NCBI GenBank assembly: GCA_013122435.1
Contig: WYDT01000030.1
Location: 1-64,000 of the forward strand
DNA: 64,000 nt
Direction: 5' to 3'
Source: Chloroflexi bacterium AL-N1
GTDB lineage: Bacteria; Chloroflexota; Chloroflexia; Chloroflexales; Roseiflexaceae
Positions 19,642 to 29,459 of the stretch are shown in pieces. Positions within the stretch are counted from its first letter, which is position 1. Every line of letters begins with the position of its first letter. The notes beneath the pieces are model-generated. The model had not been told where the DNA came from. It worked only from the letters and a program-made list of their open reading frames with translations, and made no database searches. The position numbers and the translations under genes are program-made.

Positions 19642-20064
19642 ATGCGCTTATGTGCTTTTTTCTGTACTCTATGGCTATTATTTGTTATTGTTGCATGTAC
19701 TCCCTCGGGCAACGCCCAGAAGACTCCGAATAATGCCTCTTTCATATCGGTAACAGCAGTCATTTCTGACAAAGACGATGAACAAGACACAGCTGATAGA
19801 GCCAACTTCAACGACAACTGCGATGAAATACATCCTGAGGCACAACGTATTGCTGAAGACTATGATGCCGCGCCTGAAGAAGTAATGGAATGGTTTTGCA
19901 CAGGCATTGGTTTTGGCGAAATAAAGCAAGCCTATCGTATACACACAGAAACCGACACATCTGTTGAGGATATCTTAGCCCTCTTCGATGATGGCATGGA
20001 GTGGGGCACCATTCGGGCGCAACTTGGTGCAGCCCCTGGTGACGAAACAGACGGGGAAGAATAA
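19642..20064 (+). CDS. Small lipoprotein of unknown function
   Basis: A 140-residue protein with a signal peptide and lipobox (IVAC at about residue 20), followed by an acidic mature part. After a Ser/Thr/Asp-rich spacer there are two related helical blocks: HPEAQRIAEDYDAAPEEVMEWFCTG with GFGEIKQAYRI, and DTSVEDILALFDDG with EWGTIRAQLG. Alternating W/G-G-I pairs recur in both, suggesting an internal duplication. I have the impression that such PxxxRIAxxY/EEVMxWFCxGxGFGEI lipoproteins are widespread in Chloroflexota, but I know no assigned function. ATG is preceded by AAAGGAG at good distance. No partner gene is evident. Confidence 0.75.
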   Translation: MRLCAFFCTLWLLFVIVACTPSGNAQKTPNNASFISVTAVISDKDDEQDTADRANFNDNCDEIHPEAQRIAEDYDAAPEEVMEWFCTGIGFGEIKQAYRIHTETDTSVEDILALFDDGMEWGTIRAQLGAAPGDETDGEE

Positions 20065-20213
20065 GCTACACCACAGCCCATGTGTTTCATTTTGAATTTA
20101 TTTGAAATGAACACCATCTTGCGTTACACTATATACATACATAAGCTATGGTTTATGTGGGCGATCTATGGGTTGTCCGATATTTTCTTACACATATCAA
20201 GGTGATACGACAC

Positions 20214-21086
20214 ATGAGCGATCAACAACTCTGTATTATGATGGTCCATGCCCATCCTGATGATGAATGTCTTTCTACTGGAGGCACGCTTGCACGGTAT
20301 AGCGCCGAGGGGATTCGTACGGTTTTGATTACGGCAACCGGCGGTGAAGAGGGCGAAATTGTGGTCCCAGAGATGGATACTCCCGAAAATCATGCCCGAC
20401 TCAGTGAAATTCGTGATGTTGAACTGGCCCAGGCTGTGGAAGCGCTTGGTGTTAGTGTGCATGAACGATTTGGCTATCGTGACTCAGGGATGGATGGTAC
20501 CGATGCGAATAATCATCCTGACAGCTTTCATATGGCCAACAAAGATGAGGCAACCAAGCGGCTGGTTGCGCTGATCAGACACTATCGGCCTCAGATACTG
20601 GTGAGTTACGATGAGCGTGGTGGTTATGGGCATCCTGACCACATTGCTTGCCATCAGATTACCGTCGCAGCATTCGATGACGCAGGAGACGCAGAACGCT
20701 ACCCGGATGCAGGTGCTCCCTGGACGCCGCAAAAACTCTATTACACTGCCTTCCCACGTACCGCTGTCTATAAAGCATGGACTATTATGCGTGAACGTGG
20801 TATGCCGACACCGCTTGACGACCCTGAGTTTGATGTAAGTCGTTTCACGGTTGACGATGAACGTGTGACGACAGTCGTTCCTATTCACGGCTATTTACCG
20901 CAGAAGCGTGCTGCCATTGATGCACACGTGACACAGATTCGCAAGGACAGCCCATTTTTGAGTATGCCTGAGGATGTGGCTGACGATCTGTTTGGTATCG
21001 AGCACTTTATCCGGGTTGGTTCGCGTGTCGCTGTGCCAGCCACAAATGGTCAACCCGAAGACGATCTCTTCGCAGGACTACGCTAG
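20214..21086 (+). CDS. PIG-L family deacetylase (Mca/MshB-like)
   Basis: A 290-residue zinc-dependent N-acetylglucosaminyl deacetylase-like enzyme. The metal motif AHPDDE is at residues 13-18 and the third ligand region GHPDH at 139-143, with GGEEGE and GYRDSGMDG between them in the order of mycothiol-type deacetylase/amidase (MshB, Mca). Members cleave the amide of GlcNAc-inositol or of mycothiol conjugates. Mycothiol is mainly actinobacterial, so the substrate here may be another GlcNAc thiol or sugar. The ATG at 20214 is preferred over one 66 nt upstream because the upstream extension is not conserved-looking and AAGGTG precedes the inner ATG. It is monocistronic, followed by a hairpin. 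Confidence 0.85.
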   Translation: MSDQQLCIMMVHAHPDDECLSTGGTLARYSAEGIRTVLITATGGEEGEIVVPEMDTPENHARLSEIRDVELAQAVEALGVSVHERFGYRDSGMDGTDANNHPDSFHMANKDEATKRLVALIRHYRPQILVSYDERGGYGHPDHIACHQITVAAFDDAGDAERYPDAGAPWTPQKLYYTAFPRTAVYKAWTIMRERGMPTPLDDPEFDVSRFTVDDERVTTVVPIHGYLPQKRAAIDAHVTQIRKDSPFLSMPEDVADDLFGIEHFIRVGSRVAVPATNGQPEDDLFAGLR

Positions 21087-21094
21087 CAGGCGTA

Positions 21095-21117
21095 AGGGCG
21101 ACCACCAGGGTCGCCCT
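21095..21117 (+). terminator. Hairpin after the deacetylase gene
   Basis: AGGGCGACC and GGTCGCCCT form a perfect 9-bp stem with a 5-nt loop, 8 bp after the stop codon. The following bases are ACTTGTC, not a T-run, so termination is likely but not certain. It may serve both this gene and the convergent desaturase gene. Confidence 0.5.
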
Positions 21118-21176
21118 ACTTGTCTATCTGTGCCAGTGATCCTTACGATCACCCTTGTATTTACTAACAACGAATG

Positions 21177-22052
21177 CTACACATCCATCTCCAGAGCAAG
21201 ATTACTGCGCTTGCGCTGATCTTCTGGCTTCACGCGTTGTACGTTCCAGGCCAGACCAGTGGCCTCCAACGCACGGATGATATACGCTGAAGTGTCAATC
21301 TGCCACCAGCGTAAACCGTGGAAGGCGGAACGTGGGAAGGCGTGGTGATTGTTGTGCCAGCCTTCGCCAAATGCCAGCAGTCCCACAATCCAGTTGTTGC
21401 GACTGACATCTCGTGTTTTGTAGGGTCGGTTGCCAAATATGTGACAGATTGAGTTGACGCTCCAGGTAATGTGGTGTGTTAGGAAGATGCGGACCAATCC
21501 ACCCCAGAGCAAACCAGTCCAGCCACCAATCATAAATGGTAGTACAAACGTCAGTATGACCCAGACCCACCATGTCTTATTGACAAACACATTCACCGGA
21601 TCTTTGGTCAACCATGCGCCGTACTTGTCTGGGCTCGCCGCATGATCAAACAGCCAACCAACATGAGAGTGCCAGAGTCCTTTCATTGGACTATGCGGAT
21701 CGCCTTCTTGATCAGAGTGTGCATGGTGCTCGATGTGGGTGGAGGCCCAGGTGATCGGTGGGCCTTCCAGCGCCATCGCCCCCATGATCAGGAATGCACC
21801 CTTGATGGGCTTATGGGTCTCGAAACTCCGATGTGTTAATAATCGATGATATCCAACGGTAATTCCTAATCCCGTAATCATATACAGTATAATCATCAGC
21901 GCGATATCAGACCAGCTCACATAGCGCTGCCACAACAATGTAATTGCATAAATGGTCGCGATAAAAGGAACTACCACAACAGTTAGAACAGCGATCTTCT
22001 CGCCTATCGATTTGCTTGGGGCCGATTCTACTTGTAGTTTCGCCTGTGCCAT
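21177..22052 (-). CDS. Acyl-CoA (delta-9 type) fatty acid desaturase
   Basis: A 291-residue membrane enzyme that introduces a double bond into acyl chains using a di-iron centre. The three histidine boxes are present: HRLLTH near residue 69, HIEHHAHSD near 107 and HNNHH near 238. Two pairs of hydrophobic segments flank the boxes, and the length fits bacterial membrane desaturases acting on acyl-CoA or phospholipid. It probably adjusts membrane fluidity. ATG is preceded by GAGGAC. Electron donors (ferredoxin or rubredoxin) are not encoded nearby. The gene is divergent from the radical SAM gene and convergent with the PIG-L gene. Confidence 0.9.
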   Translation of the reverse strand: MAQAKLQVESAPSKSIGEKIAVLTVVVVPFIATIYAITLLWQRYVSWSDIALMIILYMITGLGITVGYHRLLTHRSFETHKPIKGAFLIMGAMALEGPPITWASTHIEHHAHSDQEGDPHSPMKGLWHSHVGWLFDHAASPDKYGAWLTKDPVNVFVNKTWWVWVILTFVLPFMIGGWTGLLWGGLVRIFLTHHITWSVNSICHIFGNRPYKTRDVSRNNWIVGLLAFGEGWHNNHHAFPRSAFHGLRWWQIDTSAYIIRALEATGLAWNVQRVKPEDQRKRSNLALEMDV

Positions 22053-22371
22053 AATGTCCTCGTTATCAATATTAATTGCCCACAGAGTATGTTGGCTTGA
22101 TCAAAATACATACATGTCCACTTCTAGTGTACAAGAGAGCCCTCGCTTAAAGAAGTGCAGGCAGTCTAGTCGTAAGACACAACCCATCGAGCCCAAGAGG
22201 GGCGTGATCGGTCTGAAGACCTATGACTGGAGACATAGATGAGATTACAACCATATACTGATAGTAAAGATTTATCCTCTGGGAATGGTCGTTTCTTTCT
22301 CCTTTTTACATGGAACATTGTTACAATGCGAACAAAGAATTATCATCCAGCTGCGAGGAGGGCTAACTGCG

Positions 22372-23475
22372 ATGACACATACAACACATGCGGGATCAAA
22401 GATGCGCCATAAACCGCGTGATTATGCTCAGACACCACTCAACATCTATTGGGAAATGACACAAGCCTGTGCGTTGGCATGCCGGCATTGTCGGGCCGAA
22501 GCCATGCCCCAACCACATCCGTGGCAACTCTCCCACGAAGAGGGTGTGAGTCTGATACACCAGATCCTTGAATTTGGTGATCCACTCCCACAGTTAATTC
22601 TGACTGGTGGTGATCCTCTTTCGCGGCCTGATCTCTTTGAACTCATTGACATAGCAACCGATCTGGGCATTAGTGTCTCAATTACTCCCAGTGCCACACC
22701 GACTCTGACATACGAAACGATGGTACGCCTCAAAGAACATGGTGTGCAGGGTCTTGGTTTGAGTTTGGATGGCCCCAATGCGAAGAACCACGATGCCATT
22801 CGTGGCATTGATGGTTGTTTTGATCTAACCATGCAAGCCATTCGTTGGGCAGGTGAACTGGATTTGCCGTTACAAATTAATACGTTGGTTGCGGCTGAAA
22901 CGGCTGTTGATTTACCAGCAACCTATGAATTGCTCAAACAACATAAGGTGATGCGCTGGGGGCTCTTTTTCCTTATCTCTGTGGGGCGTGGGCGGGTGCT
23001 TCAGCCACTTTCCCCCGAAGCCAGTGAAGACCTCATGCATTGGGTATATGACACGGCCAAAGATGCACCATTCGTTGTTGCAACGACTGAAGCACCGTCA
23101 TATCGACGGGTCGCGCTCGACCGCATGCGGGACGAAGGTATGACACCTGAGCAGATTCGACGTTCACCAGCGTATCGTGGCTTTAACATTCGCGATGGCA
23201 ATGGCATTATGTTTATCTCAAATACCGGTGATATCTGTCCTGCGGGTTTCTTGCCCCTCACCGCTGGTAATGTCCGCAAAGATAGGGTTACCGATGTGTA
23301 TCGCAACTCGGCGGTATTTAGGAGTCTCCACAATCCTAACGAATTCAAGGGTAAGTGTGGTGTTTGTGAACATCGCGTTATTTGTGGTGGATCGCGATCT
23401 CGGGCCTTTACGTCAACGGGCGATTCGCTTGAGAGTGACCCCCTGTGTTCATATGAACCGCAAAGGAATATCTAA
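22372..23475 (+). CDS. Radical SAM/SPASM protein
   Basis: A 367-residue radical S-adenosylmethionine enzyme. The 4Fe-4S motif reads CALACRHCRAEA near residue 30, with the GGDP sugar-binding motif near 84. A C-terminal Cys-rich SPASM-like region (CPAGFLPL, then CGVCEHRVICGG) should bind auxiliary clusters. The pattern resembles the TIGR04053-like branch related to AhbD/heme-modifying and peptide-modifying enzymes. No small precursor peptide or tetrapyrrole gene is adjacent, so the substrate is unknown. The start at 22372 is chosen because GAGGAGGG lies about 10 nt upstream; the reading frame is open 29 codons further up but without a ribosome site. Of the 319 bp before it, nothing but regulatory sequence is seen. 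Confidence 0.85.
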   Translation: MTHTTHAGSKMRHKPRDYAQTPLNIYWEMTQACALACRHCRAEAMPQPHPWQLSHEEGVSLIHQILEFGDPLPQLILTGGDPLSRPDLFELIDIATDLGISVSITPSATPTLTYETMVRLKEHGVQGLGLSLDGPNAKNHDAIRGIDGCFDLTMQAIRWAGELDLPLQINTLVAAETAVDLPATYELLKQHKVMRWGLFFLISVGRGRVLQPLSPEASEDLMHWVYDTAKDAPFVVATTEAPSYRRVALDRMRDEGMTPEQIRRSPAYRGFNIRDGNGIMFISNTGDICPAGFLPLTAGNVRKDRVTDVYRNSAVFRSLHNPNEFKGKCGVCEHRVICGGSRSRAFTSTGDSLESDPLCSYEPQRNI

Positions 23476-23515
23476 GCTGGATGTATTTAGGCGACATGCA
23501 TAGTCTTGGTACTGC

Positions 23516-23546
23516 AACGGGCAATTACATGTTGATTGCCCGTTTG
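23516..23546 (+). terminator. Terminator of the radical SAM gene
   Basis: AACGGGCAA and TTGCCCGTT form the ends of a perfect inverted repeat (ACGGGCAAT / ATTGCCCGT) with a 9-nt loop, 40 bp after the stop codon, ending CGTTTGC. The T-run is short. Confidence 0.6.
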
Positions 23547-23699
23547 CTATGTAAGATGCTTCTCAAAAGCTCCCACAGGAGAGTCGATGTCCTCGCGACT
23601 GCTCCATTGTTTTACTTTTGTTTCACGATAATGTTACGGTGAATAAATATAATGAGGTTGTGATTTTGTTTAAATTTATCCACAGAAAGGATGGAAAGC

Positions 23700-24911
23700 A
23701 TGCACAACCTTGTTCGTTGCAGTATCGCTGCTGCTCTCGCCATGGTTGTTTCAACTGCATCTGTCAGTGCTGAAACGCCACATCCAACATTTACTGATGA
23801 GACAGAACAGTATGCCAAAGATATGAATGTTTCTTTAGGTGAAGCGGCATATCGTTTAGATTTGCAGACAGGTATTGGTAAATTAAACGCTGAACTAGAA
23901 ACAAACGAAGCTGATACATTTGCAGGCTTATGGATTGAACACGAACCAGAGTATCACATCGTTGTACAATTCACCAAGAATGGTGAACAAACTATTCGGC
24001 CCTATATCGAGAATACTGCTCTTGCAGAGGTGGTTAAAGTACAAACTGCCGATATCACCTATCAAGATCTTGAAGCAACCCAGCTTGCCATCTTAGAAAC
24101 ATTTGATAAGCGTGGCATCGTAGCTGACTCAGATATTGACGTTAAGACTAGCCGAGTCCAGATGCTTGTCACAGAAGAAACTAGCAACAAAGCAATGGAT
24201 GTAATGTCAGAAGCCAAAACCGATCTTATGGAAAAAAGTGCGGTTGCTACTGATCAGGTCGAAATGACATCTGAGGCAGAGTTACTGGACACGGTTGATA
24301 TTATTACTGTTGACACGTTAAGTGAACCTACCAATTATGCCTTTGGTGGTGCCAGTCTCACCGATTGTACATCAGGCTTTGTTGTTCAGAATGCAAGTGG
24401 AGTCCGAGGCATTTCAACCGCAGGACATTGCCGAGATGACCAAGTGTATTTTAATCAAAATCTTCAATATGTAGCAGGCTCTGATAGTGGATCTGCGGAT
24501 GCTCAGTGGCACTATGCGCCAAGTGGCTTCCTCACTGAGAGCTGGATCAATATCAGCAAGGGGTATGATCAATGGGTCCGTATCCGTGGTGCCGTTTATC
24601 GTGATCAGCAAGCCATTGGTACTTATGTATGCAAATATGGTAAAACAACAGGTGTTACTTGTGGCACTATTCAGGCCAAGAATGCCAAGCCAGGTTATAT
24701 TAAGAATGGTCTCAACACTTTTATCCGGGTCAAAGCAACCGATCCAAGTGTTGTTATGACCGAGGGTGGTGATAGTGGTGGTCCATACTGGTCTGGAGAA
24801 TTTGCATACGGTACACAAACAGGCAAAGGGTTCTTTTTCCCAGATGAAGCATTGTATATGGCTGTAGACTACTTTGGTGACATTGGCGTAAGTGTTGCCG
24901 TCGATCCATAA
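23700..24911 (+). CDS. Secreted S1-family serine protease (alpha-lytic/streptogrisin-like)
   Basis: A 403-residue exported pre-pro-protease. A signal peptide ends near SVSAE, then a pro-region of about 180 residues with streptogrisin-type pro-domain character (LGEAAYRL, YIENTALAEV) precedes the chymotrypsin-fold domain. The catalytic triad is visible as STAGHC (His243), DSGSADAQW (Asp267) and GGDSGGP (Ser359). Two cysteine pairs are likely (C223/C244 and C311/C321). It should degrade extracellular protein, as fits a predatory or scavenging filamentous bacterium. Two ATGs are possible; 23700 is preferred because AAAGGATGG then sits at the right distance, whereas the ATG at 23691 abuts the same purine run. 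Confidence 0.88.
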   Translation: MHNLVRCSIAAALAMVVSTASVSAETPHPTFTDETEQYAKDMNVSLGEAAYRLDLQTGIGKLNAELETNEADTFAGLWIEHEPEYHIVVQFTKNGEQTIRPYIENTALAEVVKVQTADITYQDLEATQLAILETFDKRGIVADSDIDVKTSRVQMLVTEETSNKAMDVMSEAKTDLMEKSAVATDQVEMTSEAELLDTVDIITVDTLSEPTNYAFGGASLTDCTSGFVVQNASGVRGISTAGHCRDDQVYFNQNLQYVAGSDSGSADAQWHYAPSGFLTESWINISKGYDQWVRIRGAVYRDQQAIGTYVCKYGKTTGVTCGTIQAKNAKPGYIKNGLNTFIRVKATDPSVVMTEGGDSGGPYWSGEFAYGTQTGKGFFFPDEALYMAVDYFGDIGVSVAVDP

Positions 24912-24919
24912 GCTGTAAC

Positions 24920-24952
24920 AAAACAGGTACCCTGTGATTGGGTACCTGTTTT
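24920..24952. terminator. Bidirectional intrinsic terminator
   Basis: AAAACAGGTACCC and GGGTACCTGTTTT are perfect 13-bp arms with a 7-nt loop. They provide an A-tract before and a T-tract after the stem on both strands. It lies between the convergent protease and sucB genes and should end both transcripts. Confidence 0.9.
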
Positions 24953-24973
24953 CGATCTTCACTCCAAAGAGGG

Positions 24974-26215
24974 CTAACCCTCCAACAAGAGGGTCTCAGG
25001 ATCTTCCACTAACTCCTTGATCCGTACTAAGAAGCGCACCGACTCGCTGCCATCAATAATCCGATGATCATAGGACAATGCCACATACATCATCGGGCGA
25101 ATGACGACCTCGCCATTGATAGCCATGGGTCGTTCCTCAATCTTGTGCATGCCCAGAATACCAACCTGTGGTGCATTCAAAATCGGTGTTGACATCAGGG
25201 AGCCAAACACGCCGCCATTGGTGATGGTAAACGTGCCGCCCTGCAATTCTGCCAGCCCCAGTGTATTCTCACGGGCACGCTTGGCAAGTTCGGCGATACC
25301 CTGTTCAACCGCAGCAAAGTTCTTACTATCCGCATCGCGGAGCACTGGTACCACCAACCCCTCGTCGGTCGATACGGCGATACCAATGTCATAGTAATAC
25401 TTAGTGACAACTTCATCGCCCTGGATTTCTGAGTTGACAATAGGATAGGCTTTAAGCGCACCAACAACTGCTTTGGTGAAAAAGGACATAAAACCAAGCC
25501 CGATGCCATGGCGCTCTTTGAATGCATCGCGTCGTCGTTTACGCAGTTCCATCACCGCGCTCATGTCAATTTCGTTGAATGTGGTTAACATGGCTGCCGT
25601 TTGTTGAGCATCTACCAGGCGACGCGCGATCGTTTGTCGTCGACGCGACATGCGTATGCGCTCCTCTCGTCGATCAGTTGCTATGGCTAGCATGGGAAGT
25701 GTAGCCATACTTGGGGTAGGTGGTGGTGCCGCAGGCGGTGCAGTGGGAGCTGTCGTGGTTTGTTGCATTTGTGCAACCACATCATCCTTGGTGATACGAC
25801 CACCGGGACCACTCCCTTGAATATCTTGCACATCGATGTTATTGTCTGCGGCCATACGCCGTGCGACGGGTGTTGCTGCAGGGGCATTGTCGTGACCATT
25901 ATCAGTCACTTTGGGTTCAGCCGCTGGTGCTTCCGATGGCTGGTCTGATGGTGTGGTGGTGCTTGTGGCAGCCGCAGTTCCTTCACCGACCATCCCAAGG
26001 ACATCACCAATCGCCACATCACTGCCTTCCGCTTTATCGATCCGTTGCACCACTCCGGCCTGTTCCGCCATCACTTCCACATTAATTTTGTCGGTTTCCA
26101 ATTCGACCAACGGTTCACCTTGCGACACGGTGTCACCGACCTGTTTGAGCCACTTGCTAACGGTTGCCTCAACAATCGACTCGCCAAGTGTCGGGACACG
26201 AATTTCTGAAGCCAT
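24974..26215 (-). CDS. sucB: 2-oxoglutarate dehydrogenase E2 (dihydrolipoyl succinyltransferase)
   Basis: 413 residues with the standard E2 order. An N-terminal lipoyl domain has the modified lysine in [11 protein letters not shown] (about Lys43). A Pro/Ala linker leads to a peripheral-subunit-binding domain ([29 protein letters not shown] region, about 115-145), then a second linker and the catalytic acyltransferase core ending DHRIIDGSE. The core His-Asp pair DHRxxDG is intact. It transfers succinyl groups to CoA in the TCA cycle. It follows sucA by 37 bp on the same strand, so the two form an operon; an E3 (lpd) gene is not in the window. ATG is preceded by AGGAG. Confidence 0.95.
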   Translation of the reverse strand: MASEIRVPTLGESIVEATVSKWLKQVGDTVSQGEPLVELETDKINVEVMAEQAGVVQRIDKAEGSDVAIGDVLGMVGEGTAAATSTTTPSDQPSEAPAAEPKVTDNGHDNAPAATPVARRMAADNNIDVQDIQGSGPGGRITKDDVVAQMQQTTTAPTAPPAAPPPTPSMATLPMLAIATDRREERIRMSRRRQTIARRLVDAQQTAAMLTTFNEIDMSAVMELRKRRRDAFKERHGIGLGFMSFFTKAVVGALKAYPIVNSEIQGDEVVTKYYYDIGIAVSTDEGLVVPVLRDADSKNFAAVEQGIAELAKRARENTLGLAELQGGTFTITNGGVFGSLMSTPILNAPQVGILGMHKIEERPMAINGEVVIRPMMYVALSYDHRIIDGSESVRFLVRIKELVEDPETLLLEG

Positions 26216-26252
26216 GTACTAACTCCTATATCAGCATATCTGTTAGCTGTAT

Positions 26253-29093
26253 TTATGCAGAACCTAATTTCATTGTTGCGTGACCACTCACCGCTGCAAT
26301 GCCCCATTCAGCATCGCCATTTAGTGCTATTTCAATAATACGCGCTTGCTCGACGGTATGCTCAGCCAACGATCCTTCAGCCGGGCTGGCATACTTCGCA
26401 CGACCAGCATATCCCAATGGTAGGGGATGAATTAACCCGCGTAGTCGTGGGGCAATGTAGGTCCACGCACCCATATTACGTGGTTCTTCCTGTAACCAGA
26501 CGACCTCACGGAGCGATGGATAACAAGCAAAAAGATTCTGTAAGTCTATCGCAGGGAAAGGATAGAGTTGTTCAACCCGTGCAACCGCAATATGTTCCGT
26601 CTTTGCCAGATCCCGTTGTCCCATCAAATCAACATAGACCTTCCCGGTACACAACACAAGTCGTGAGATCGCGCCTACACGCTCTTGTGCATTCTGATCA
26701 TCAATAACTGCCTGGAACTGTGCATGTGCCAGATCGGTGAGTGATGCTGCTGCACGAGGATGGCGCAAGAGGCTCTTGGGAGTCATCACGATCAAAGGTA
26801 GGGGGTCACGGGTCAACAGGGCTGCCTGGCGACGCAAAACGTGAAAATACTGGGCAGCGGTCGTGCAATTGACGATACGCATATTTTGTTGAGCTGCTAG
26901 TTGGAGAAATCGCTCAAGACGCGCGCTCGAATGCTCTGGCCCTTGCCCTTCATAGCCATGGGGCAACAACAAGACCAGCGCAGGTTGTTGGCCCCACTTC
27001 GCCCGACCAGAAACAATAAACTGATCTACTATCACTTGTGCGCCATTGATAAAATCGCCAAATTGAGCTTCCCAGAGCACGAGTGCCCCCGGTGCGTGTG
27101 AGCTATAGCCATATTCAAAGCCCAGAGTTGCGTTTTCTGAAAGTGGGCTGTTGTGGATGGCAAAAGAGGCGCGTGCCTGTGGGAGTGCCTGATGAGGGGT
27201 AAAGCGCTCGCCGGTTTGCGAATCGTGTAATACCAGATGACGTTGGCTAAAGGTGCCGCGCTCGGAGTCCTGGCCTGTCAGACGGATTGGGACACCATCG
27301 GCCAGGATTGTGGCAAATGCAAGCGCCTCAGCATGGGCCCAATCAATGCCATTCTCTTGTTCAAGCGCCGCTACCCGTCGTTTGAGCTGTCGGTCAAGGC
27401 GTGCGTGTGGTGTGAAATGAGCTGGCCGATCAAGTAAAGCCTGATTGATCGTGATTAACTGATCGGCGGGTACGGATGTGTCAACGGTAATTTCTGCGCC
27501 TTTCTTCTTTGGTGGAATCCGATCTGCTTCAACATCTTCGCCCCGTTGCACCTCATCCCAGGCGCGTTGCAGTTTCTCCCAGGTGGCCTGCACCATACCA
27601 TCAGCCTCACCGGATTTGATGATGCCTTGCTCTGCTAACTGCCGGGCCCATTGTGCACGAACCGTGGGGTGATCTGCAATTTGTTGATACATCAGTGGTT
27701 GGGTAAAGGCTGGTTCGTCACCTTCGTTGTGCCCCCAACGACGGTACCCCACAAGATCAATCAGGAAGTCCTTGCCAAACTGCTCCCGATAGGCGTGGGC
27801 CATACGAGCGACAGCAATACACGCTTCAACATCATCCGCATTGACATGCACAATCGGGATTTCAAACCCTTTGGCGAGGTCACTGGCGTAGAGCGTTGAA
27901 CGGGCATCGTTTGGCATTGTCGTAAAGCCGACCTGATTGTTAATAATAATATGGATGGTACCACCGGTATGATAGCCGTCCAGACCCGAGAGATTGAGTG
28001 TTTCAGCGACCACCCCCTGACCAGGGAATGCAGCATCACCATGCATAATAACCGCTAGTGATGCCAATGGGTCTTGCAGCGGTGGTCCGGCCACATCACG
28101 CTGTTCCTGGGCAGCGCGAGCACGCCCCTCAATAATCGGGTGGACAAATTCCAGGTGGCTTGGATTTGGTGCCAATGTGATGGGCATCTGTTCGATCCCT
28201 GCATCGCGATAGGCCCGCCGTGCTCCCAGATGATATTTGACATCGCCCACCCAGCCCTTGGTCCCGCGTCCTTCGGGGAAGGCTACCTGGCCACGATTGG
28301 CAGCCTGAAATTGGGTCAGAATAGCACCATAGGGCTTACCCAGAATATGTGCAAGAACATTCAAACGTCCACGATGGGCCATACCGATGACCACATCATG
28401 GGTTTTGACGCTGGCAGCATTACGGATGATGGAGTCGAGTATCGGCACCAGCATGTCACAGCCTTCAATGGAGAACCGCTTTTGGCCAGTAAAGGTCTGA
28501 TGTAAGAAGCGCTCGAATACTTCGACTTCGGTCAGGCGTTCTAGTAACTCGCGTTTACGGTTGTTATCAAAGCCCTGGAAAAAGCGTCGCTCTTCAATTA
28601 CTTGTCGTATCCAGGACCGCTCCTCAAAAATCTGAATATGATCAGTCTCATATCCAATTGATCCAGAGTATGCCTGACGGAGTTTCTGTATGGCCTCCTG
28701 TGCGTGTTGTGATCCTTCGACCAGCGGCCCACGCACAATATCAGCAGGGAGTTTTGCCAGATCTGTCTCATCCACATTATGGATATCCGGGCGCAAGCCA
28801 AGATCGCCTGGTGGAGGGCTTCCGAGAGGGTCGATCCTGGCGTCTGTATGGCCAAGTTCACGAATATAGCGAATAAGACGGGCAGCTCTCACGATTTTAT
28901 GCATATCAAGAGATGTGCCATTTGTTGAAGCGGATGGCACATTTTGCGTGATCGGTTGGTTATCGTCTGGTATCCATTGCTCAAAAATAGTACGGGTTGT
29001 TGCATCGACTGATTGCGGATCTTCACGATAACGTTCATATAATTCGAGGACATATCCAGCATTTGGGCCGTGAAATATGTTCAGATTCCCCAT
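26253..29093 (-). CDS. sucA: 2-oxoglutarate dehydrogenase E1 component
   Basis: A 946-residue thiamine-diphosphate enzyme that decarboxylates 2-oxoglutarate and passes the succinyl group to E2. The N-terminal E2-binding segment reads GPNAGYVLELYERYREDP. The ThDP/active-site blocks are GMAHRGRLNVL and GDAAFPGQG, then the transketolase-like domain (FGYEYG-type FEYGYSSHAP) and a C-terminal QEEPRNMGAW. Length and block order match the usual E1 (about 930). Together with sucB it shows a complete oxidative TCA step, pointing to an aerobic heterotroph. ATG is preceded by AAGGAAG. Confidence 0.96.
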   Translation of the reverse strand: MGNLNIFHGPNAGYVLELYERYREDPQSVDATTRTIFEQWIPDDNQPITQNVPSASTNGTSLDMHKIVRAARLIRYIRELGHTDARIDPLGSPPPGDLGLRPDIHNVDETDLAKLPADIVRGPLVEGSQHAQEAIQKLRQAYSGSIGYETDHIQIFEERSWIRQVIEERRFFQGFDNNRKRELLERLTEVEVFERFLHQTFTGQKRFSIEGCDMLVPILDSIIRNAASVKTHDVVIGMAHRGRLNVLAHILGKPYGAILTQFQAANRGQVAFPEGRGTKGWVGDVKYHLGARRAYRDAGIEQMPITLAPNPSHLEFVHPIIEGRARAAQEQRDVAGPPLQDPLASLAVIMHGDAAFPGQGVVAETLNLSGLDGYHTGGTIHIIINNQVGFTTMPNDARSTLYASDLAKGFEIPIVHVNADDVEACIAVARMAHAYREQFGKDFLIDLVGYRRWGHNEGDEPAFTQPLMYQQIADHPTVRAQWARQLAEQGIIKSGEADGMVQATWEKLQRAWDEVQRGEDVEADRIPPKKKGAEITVDTSVPADQLITINQALLDRPAHFTPHARLDRQLKRRVAALEQENGIDWAHAEALAFATILADGVPIRLTGQDSERGTFSQRHLVLHDSQTGERFTPHQALPQARASFAIHNSPLSENATLGFEYGYSSHAPGALVLWEAQFGDFINGAQVIVDQFIVSGRAKWGQQPALVLLLPHGYEGQGPEHSSARLERFLQLAAQQNMRIVNCTTAAQYFHVLRRQAALLTRDPLPLIVMTPKSLLRHPRAAASLTDLAHAQFQAVIDDQNAQERVGAISRLVLCTGKVYVDLMGQRDLAKTEHIAVARVEQLYPFPAIDLQNLFACYPSLREVVWLQEEPRNMGAWTYIAPRLRGLIHPLPLGYAGRAKYASPAEGSLAEHTVEQARIIEIALNGDAEWGIAAVSGHATMKLGSA

Positions 29094-29280
29094 AAGACTT
29101 CCTTAATTGTTGGTATCGTTGTCTCACAAGATAGACGCGCATCTATTATTGTACTACTAGCACGTATATCTTGCCACTGAAACACCGTCCATGTAACTAC
29201 AAAGGTATCACGAATTTGGTTTCACCATATTGAACTGCACGATTGTACATAATCGTGGTACACTACACCCATATGTTACG

Positions 29281-29395
29281 TATAATTTGTGTAGTAACAG
29301 CAACTGATATCATACACCAAAGGTGACCAAACGTCACTCAGGCATGCAAAGCAGCACATGCACATTATGGAAGCATCCTGAGTGACGTTTTTATA
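29281..29395 (+). ncRNA. Candidate small RNA or leader with strong terminator
   Basis: A TATAAT at 29281-29286 is followed about 45 nt later by a perfect 14-bp inverted repeat, AAACGTCACTCAGG (29329-29342) and its complement (29377-29390). An inner GCATG/CATGC stem and a run of T follow on the plus strand. Nothing on that strand lies upstream to be terminated, because sucA is divergent. The segment may therefore encode a roughly 100-nt RNA, or a terminator-controlled leader of the aldo/keto reductase gene starting at 29460. The -35 region is poor, so the start is uncertain. No known riboswitch class was recognised. Confidence 0.45.
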
Positions 29396-29459
29396 TTTCT
29401 GTAGTACGCTTGACTGAGAAGATATCCACCAGAATGAATATATTGGGGAGTATACGATT

